Shown here one piece after another: positions 34,051 to 64,000 of a stretch of 64,000 nt of DNA. The position numbers and the translations under genes were made by a program. The first letter of the stretch is position 1. Every line of letters begins with the position of its first letter. The notes below the pieces were generated by a model, which had not been told where the DNA came from, did no database searches, and saw nothing but the letters and a program-made list of their open reading frames with translations. The DNA is from Pardosa pseudoannulata (Eukaryota > Arthropoda > Arachnida > Araneae > Lycosidae): NCBI GenBank assembly GCA_032207245.1, contig CM063501.1, positions 51,591,393-51,655,392 on the forward strand, given 5' to 3'.

Positions 34051-37000
34051 AAAATTTAGTTTTGGATAGTGAATATTATTTGAACGTTAGTTTTTGCTGT
34101 ATATATCTAGATTATATCTTTGTACTTTTTTAGAATTTTTTAAGCCAATTAATACTTTGACAGTGAAATTAAAAAAAAAAATGTATGCTTGTGCTGTTGT
34201 ATAAAATGGAAAATAAGGAAGAAATGTAATATTTGAATTTGTGACTGTAATTCTTTTCATTAGCATTGGTACTTCATTCTTTTATCTTCACAAATTCATC
34301 GAAACATTTTAAAGTAGAAGTGGGTGATACATGACAATTCAAAAAAGTTTGAATACCCTTTTATTGTGGATATTTGATAAAGTCCATGTAAGCAATCACC
34401 TTTTATTGTAAACTGCAGATGAGTTTTAACATTCTTTAAGTGGAAAAGCTTCTATTTGTCAAAGATGTTATGACTGGGAAAAGTTGTAAATATTTGTAAA
34501 ATTGTTATAAAAGAAATGTTCATTATATTAAGAAAGCACACCCACACAAATTTTTGGAAGTTCACTTATATATCTTGACTTCCAGTGTTCTTTCTATAAA
34601 CACATTTTTGCTGAAAAATTCTGTAAAAGAAGCTGGAAGGTCTTCATAATGTAAAAGCCTTTCATCAGCAAGCGAACAAACAAGCATTTCATACTTCTTC
34701 AATAAAAGCCTTGAAGAAGTTTGTCCTTCTAGAGGAATTTCTGCAAGTCTGCCAAATATAATATGGTTTCTAACTCAATCATGAAGCATAAGAGTTTAAA
34801 TTTCTGTTAAGTTTTTAGTCTACCTTGCTCACTTACGAATTAGTTTCTTTTTATTTCTCTCTAAACTGCAATGAAATACGTAGTAAATGGATTTCTATTT
34901 CTAAAAAGTTTGCTATCTCTTGTGAGACTGAAAATTTTACTAAATTAAGCTTTTATTGTTTTTAACTTGTTTATTATGGTTATGGTGACTAAATTTCATT
35001 TTAATGCCCAAAGTTTTTGCGAGATCCTACAGAAATTTACTTAGTATTAACATCCAATAAACAATTCAAAGCTGTGTTAAGACTTAATGATGGAATCACT
35101 TCCTTTCAGAGCATCTCCAAATGCTTGATGTTTCTCAATTTCTGTCCAATTCTTCTAGTCACATGAATATAGGAGAAAGAAGCTTCTTTTAAACAATGAA
35201 TCTTACATTCTTTTATACCTATTTCATGGGGGAAAAGAATTTCAGCTTCTTTTCTTTTCTATGTTAAGAGTTTGTAATACTTTTTCCTATTGAAATTTCA
35301 ACATCGGAATTCAAATATCAAAATTCGGAACAAGCCACAATATTTGTTATATATTTTAGTTGGTTAACTTCACATTTCTGATTAGGCAGAAATGTTATTG
35401 GTGGCTAATGTAAGTTTTTTTTTCATATAATAATTGGGCTTCACTGCCAACATTTTCAAGACATGTTAGAGCCTTAATCAATTAATTTTTCTAAATAATT
35501 GACTAGTTGTGTTGTCTGTACATATGTATGCATCTCACATTATTAAAAAATGATTAGCTGTAGAAAATAAAAATTCTATAGTTTAAACAGTTTTAACATC
35601 TACTTGTACAGATCTCCCTAGTAATATGCACCCTTTATACCAAAAAAATTCAGTATAACGAATAATAATATTAAATATTCAAGAAAAATATTAAAAATAT
35701 CTTTAATAGTTTATTTAAACCTGTGTAGACATTTTACGAATTGCTACAGACAAATGAAAACAGTTGTAAAAATTAAAATTATCTTAAAGTATAAGGTTTT
35801 TGATTGAATAGGGGATGAAAATCAAAGGTTTTATTTTTATAAATTTTAATGACATTTAAAAGTACTGAAATATTTGTACAGATGTCTCTTATGTTATTTA
35901 TTACTTCATGTTATTTTTATGAAGATTCTAACTATTAATTATAAAATGAATAATTAAACATATTACTTAGGAATATCTTGATTTTTACTGGGAACAACTT
36001 AACTTAATATAGCTAGTACTATTAAGAATTAATCCATGCTTGAACAAAAATTAAAAATTTCCTATAAGATTGCAAAATAAAATTTTTTTTTCCCTATTTT
36101 TCTTCTTTTGAGACTTATTTATAAGATTTTTGTTTTATTTTCTTGGTTAAAAGATATCAGTTTGTTATAGGTATGTGAAATTTAAAAGTTCTTACTTTCA
36201 AATTTTCCACCTTAATTTAAAATTCTATGAAATATTTACTATTTACAATTTATGAAATAATTACTATTTAAGTATTTTACGTGAAAAACCCTGTGAATTT
36301 TAACCACTTTTAAAGATTTATCCTTTAATCAAGATAGAGTAACATTCGGTTATGCAGCTAGTTTTGTAGATTCACTTCTAATGTTCTTCTTGTGTTGTAA
36401 ATATTTGTTTTCATTGGTTTCAAACAAATTTCATTGTACTAGTGAAAATGACAGGCACACCGATTTGCCAGATGTGCTGCTACAGAACTTTGTGTCAGAT
36501 AGGAATTAAGCTAAATAAAAATTCCATGGCTTGAGGATATGTCTTTCTTCCTTTTCCTGGTTTCCTGACAATTCCTAGCCAGCTGGCCACTGTGATAATA
36601 TGAGAGATCATTGCAATTTCACCCCCCAAAAATTATACACACCAAAATATTTAAAATCAGCTGTACTGCTAAATGTGATAAATAAAAAGAATTAATGCCC
36701 ACAAATAGAAACAGTCTGTCAAAATTTATTTCAATTTTACACAATGCTACAGTTTGATTTATATAAAGAACTTCATTTATATTAAAAAAATAATTAGAAA
36801 CTGCAACTTGTAAAAGAGAGCACAAATATGTAATAAAATAATCAGACATGAACTGAATCATAAATTAATATATGAAAGCAGGTATGGAGTAAATTGATAG
36901 TTAAAAGAAAGGGCAAAAATATTTTACAAATCTCTTATGTAAATAAAATAAAATACTATGAATCTGAGAACTCTTTTCTTTTATCAATTTGACAAATGAG

Positions 37001-38066
37001 AAATTTACATAACATTTATGAGATTATTTTTATAACTTTTTCACATTACACCAACAATTTTGACTTGCACAATTTTGTTGAAGACATATTACTAAATTTA
37101 CACCCATAAAAGTCATAGGAGAAAAAAATCTTTTTCTTTACAACACAATATTACACTTTAATTTATTTAAGTAGAAAAATAAAAGAAAGAATAATGGCTG
37201 AGAACTTTGAATTTTAAGGAGACATAACAGATCCCTCCCCTCCTGTTGTCAAAGATTTACTCATTTCTTCAGCAAAACAACTAATACCAATATTCTTAAA
37301 TACCAGCATTATAAATATTGGCATATTTTGTATATTAATTTGTCTTGCTCTCTGTCTATATTTTTTTAATAAAAATTTTATTTTTAAATTGCACATTAAT
37401 AACAATGAAAACTGATATGACCAGTTTTTGCTAACTCAGAAGTAGGAAAATAAAACATTAAACTCAGAACACAGAGAAAGGATATCGATTTATCTACAGC
37501 AAGGTATTTAGAATTTACAGGACTTGATGCAAATTTATATACTAAGAAATAACAGAGGTAATGAATACTGTATTCATGGCATATAAAAATGATCACACAC
37601 TTTAGGGCTCAAAAATAATTTTAGGTTTTAAGGCACTTTCAGAGTTATAGAAACCTATAGTGATGTGAGGTGATAGCTATAGAGATAACTAAATATGAAA
37701 AAAATAAAGATAGCATTCTGATATACTAATTTAATGATTGTTTAAAAAAAGGGTAAGGAATTAAAATGATTTGCCAGTTTCAATTATTATTTGAAAGTCT
37801 CCAAAAAGGGATAAAAAATTGCAGAGAAAAAATTCTAAGCAAGTGTCAATCAGGAGCAATGAATCATTTGAATTAAAAACTAAAGGGAAGAAATAAAACA
37901 TAAAAATATATGGCTGTTATTGCTTTTAGCCATAATTAAGAAAGATATTTATATGAGACCTTAACAGTAGGAAGTTACTGAATGCTCATTTTTAATAGTT
38001 TTTATTTTAAAGACATGCCAATGGAATTTTAACTTGAGCTTAAAAATTTCACAGATAAAAAGTGTG

Positions 38067-38127
<61 letters not shown>

Positions 38128-39668
38128 GAGAATCAGTTTCTTTTCATTCTGCAAGAAATGATAAAATAAAAATATATTGCTTTAACCCAAGCAATACTAT
38201 GTAATCAAAATACCATCCTTTAGTGGCAATAATGGATAATGCATTTATATATTTTGTTTCTGTTATAGAAACATACATACTCTAATTATATTAGCCAGTA
38301 AAGTTAATTGACAATTAATTTATTACTTTAAAAGACAAGATTGAAAGCATTCTATAAAAAGAAAATTTAACATTTCCATCCTTATTCATTTAAGGTAAAC
38401 GAAACATAGGTATTAGAAATGCCAAATTTTCTTCTGCTATATAGTCTCAGATTCATAGGGCTTAAAAAGCATAAACTTAAATAATATATAAACTATATAC
38501 ATGTTAAACCAATGAAAAAATAAAGTATCTACAAGACTTTCAGTAAAATGCAAAAGTTTTAGACTCTGCTTCACATTTTTTTTTCCAAAATATAATTCAA
38601 AGCATTTTAAAATCACAGTGCTTTTTATTAACAATGCAGCAAATGCATAAAAGATTTTTTTTCTTTTGCACTTTGTACATTTCAGAATTACATTGTTAAA
38701 AAACAAACTACAAATCTAGAAACTGGCAGCAACTATACAACCACCAACAAATGATAGATTTATACAAATTCAAAATATAGAAAAACAGAATTTGTTGGTG
38801 AAGATCCAATGCAGTAAAAGAAAAATGAGTTTTTACATAATGAGAGGGATGATGAGCAAATGAGAAAACACATGTACAAATGTTGATATGGATCGCCAAA
38901 TGTTACCCAAGAATGCTAAGCTTTCAATAACAAAAGATGGCATTCCAGTATGCATTAAAAAAAAAAAAATCTTTTTACTCCTAAAAAGCTAATATCCCTT
39001 TCAACAAAACTATTAATTTAAAAATTTCTCCAATAACAATTATAAATTATACCTAAACTTAAAGTAAAAAAAGACTATAGTTCTTCCTATTTTATTCCAA
39101 AGGAAATTTAAAAAATATAAGAGACATTATCAGGCTTATGTACTTGTATGTAAGTGTTAAAGTGACAGAGATTAAAAATTATGTATCACAACTCCATTTT
39201 ATATTAATTTGAACTATTCTACACTACTAATGTATTCTGAAACTCCAAATAGTACAATAAGAAAATTCTCATCTAATAAAGATTAAATTAAAATATTTTT
39301 ATAGAAAACATTTCTACAAAATAAACATTTTAATTATAACAAAGTAAAAATTTATACTAATTTTAACTATAATAAAAGCAATCTGTTTTGGAAACAGAAT
39401 GCAAACCATGTTTAATGTGTACACATTAAAATGGATATTATATCCAAAACTTTGAATAATATATCAAGGCACCACTTTTGATTTAAAGAGTACAGAATTT
39501 TCTCTAAATGATAAAACCCAGAACTCTGAAACCAGTACCACTGAAATGCCACCTTATGTCAGTTTATCAGTCTTTGACTCCATTTGCATCCAATGGACAG
39601 ATATAGTCCTCTTATATTTTTTGTACCTTTTTGTTGACGATGTGGTGGGATGAGGAATGAAACTCTGT
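34051..39668. other. Intergenic region and SMC3 3' flank
   Basis: AT-rich DNA. The right-hand part must contain the SMC3 3' UTR. I see no ORF with protein-like composition, no RNA gene and no recognisable transposon. One (TA)n tract is listed separately. Confidence 0.5.
38069..38124. repeat. (AT)n microsatellite
   Basis: About 28 AT units downstream of SMC3. Confidence 0.96.
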
Positions 39669-63592
<23,924 letters not shown>

Positions 63593-63726
63593 TTATAATT
63601 AATATAACTTTAAAAAAAAAAAGGTAGTTTTTAGCAGCAAAAAGAGTTTACAACAGATTGTAAATACAATAATGCCAATAGAGCATCCAAAAATCTTCCA
63701 AATTCCTCCAACAACAACTACTTACC

Positions 63727-63852
63727 AGTGGTGCGGTGAGCACTTTGAAGAGAACTGGCCAAGTTGGATGACCCAGTACTTGCAATGTGCCTACCACTGC
63801 CACTACAAGCCTGAAAGGTCTCACTGCCATATGGACCCAGATTCGTGCTTGA
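63727..63852 (-). other. Unassigned GC-richer block with splice-like borders
   Basis: The minus strand has an AG after a T-rich stretch (TTTACATTCAAG), an open frame (ARIWVHMAVRPFRLVVAVVG and onward) and then GTAAGT. It does not match SMC3, whose hinge exon upstream should end before DAIPMIS with other residues. It is probably a repeat fragment beside a Tigger-like end. Confidence 0.3.
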
Positions 63853-63861
63853 ATGTAAATA

Positions 63862-64000
63862 CAGTAAAACCTTGTTAAGTCATCACCCAGATAAGACTTC
63901 ATTTTCCTTTAATCCTTGCACATGCTAACACATAATAATGTAAAATAACCCTGCTTATTCTGTTACCAAATTTAATTCTACCCTAGATAACTTATTATCA
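63862..64000 (+). mobile_element. Possible Tigger/pogo-type end running off the window
   Basis: TA followed by CAGTAAAACCTTGTTAAGTC and ACCCAGATAAGAC resembles pogo/Tigger terminal repeats. The other end is not seen. Confidence 0.35.

Noticed and set aside
36619..36861. Hydrophobic 80-codon ORF downstream of SMC3
   Set aside because: AT-driven composition, no motif, no splice or start context.
63648..63902. Minus-strand ORF of 84 codons taken as the SMC3 exon before the hinge end
   Set aside because: Its sequence bears no resemblance to the SMC3 hinge; kept only as an unassigned block.

Overview
The window is eukaryotic nuclear DNA. It is strongly AT-rich, with spliced genes, GT-AG introns from about 0.1 to 10 kb, many (TA)n microsatellites and a mixed load of transposons. 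Two conserved animal genes are present. The mariner, the coiled-coil gag-like ORF and the RNase H-bearing non-LTR remnants suggest an arthropod, possibly an arachnid. That placement is an inference from repeat types and is weak.

Both genes lie on the minus strand. TMEM181 (Wntless-like multi-pass membrane protein) is complete: 13 exons from 31029 down to 2833. All joins keep frame and give a 531-residue protein. SMC3 (cohesin ATPase) enters from the right edge and ends at 39669. Fifteen well-supported exons (63565 to 39669) give the last 596 residues, from the hinge through the second coiled coil to the C-loop and Walker B of the ATPase head. The 5' half of SMC3 lies outside the window. About 8.6 kb separates the SMC3 stop codon from the TMEM181 start codon.

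Layout from left to right: 1-2832 is TMEM181 3' flank. 2833-31029 is TMEM181, whose introns hold a hAT element (2961-4172), two decayed non-LTR retrotransposon tails (about 10110-10530 and 14226-14535), a Tigger/pogo element (18459-19397), a young LTR retrotransposon (21698-26354) and a second hAT element with perfect target duplications (28920-29927). 31030-34050 is a less AT-rich intergenic block with a candidate promoter, an X-box-like site and tRNA-like modules. 34050-39668 is AT-rich intergenic DNA and SMC3 3' region. 39669-63565 is SMC3, with a non-LTR remnant (42032-42560), Tigger-like ends (54052 and 54686) and a dead mariner (61138-62428) in its introns.

The most notable points are: a probable U12-type AT-AC intron in SMC3 (58498-59399), which the reading frame requires; an in-frame 48-nt candidate exon of SMC3 that appears to be made from transposon sequence (53912-53959); and a recent LTR element whose single long ORF keeps a gag-like coiled coil but only scattered integrase-like and RNase H-like shreds in non-canonical order. 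The two genes work independently: SMC3 in chromosome cohesion, TMEM181 in a membrane compartment.
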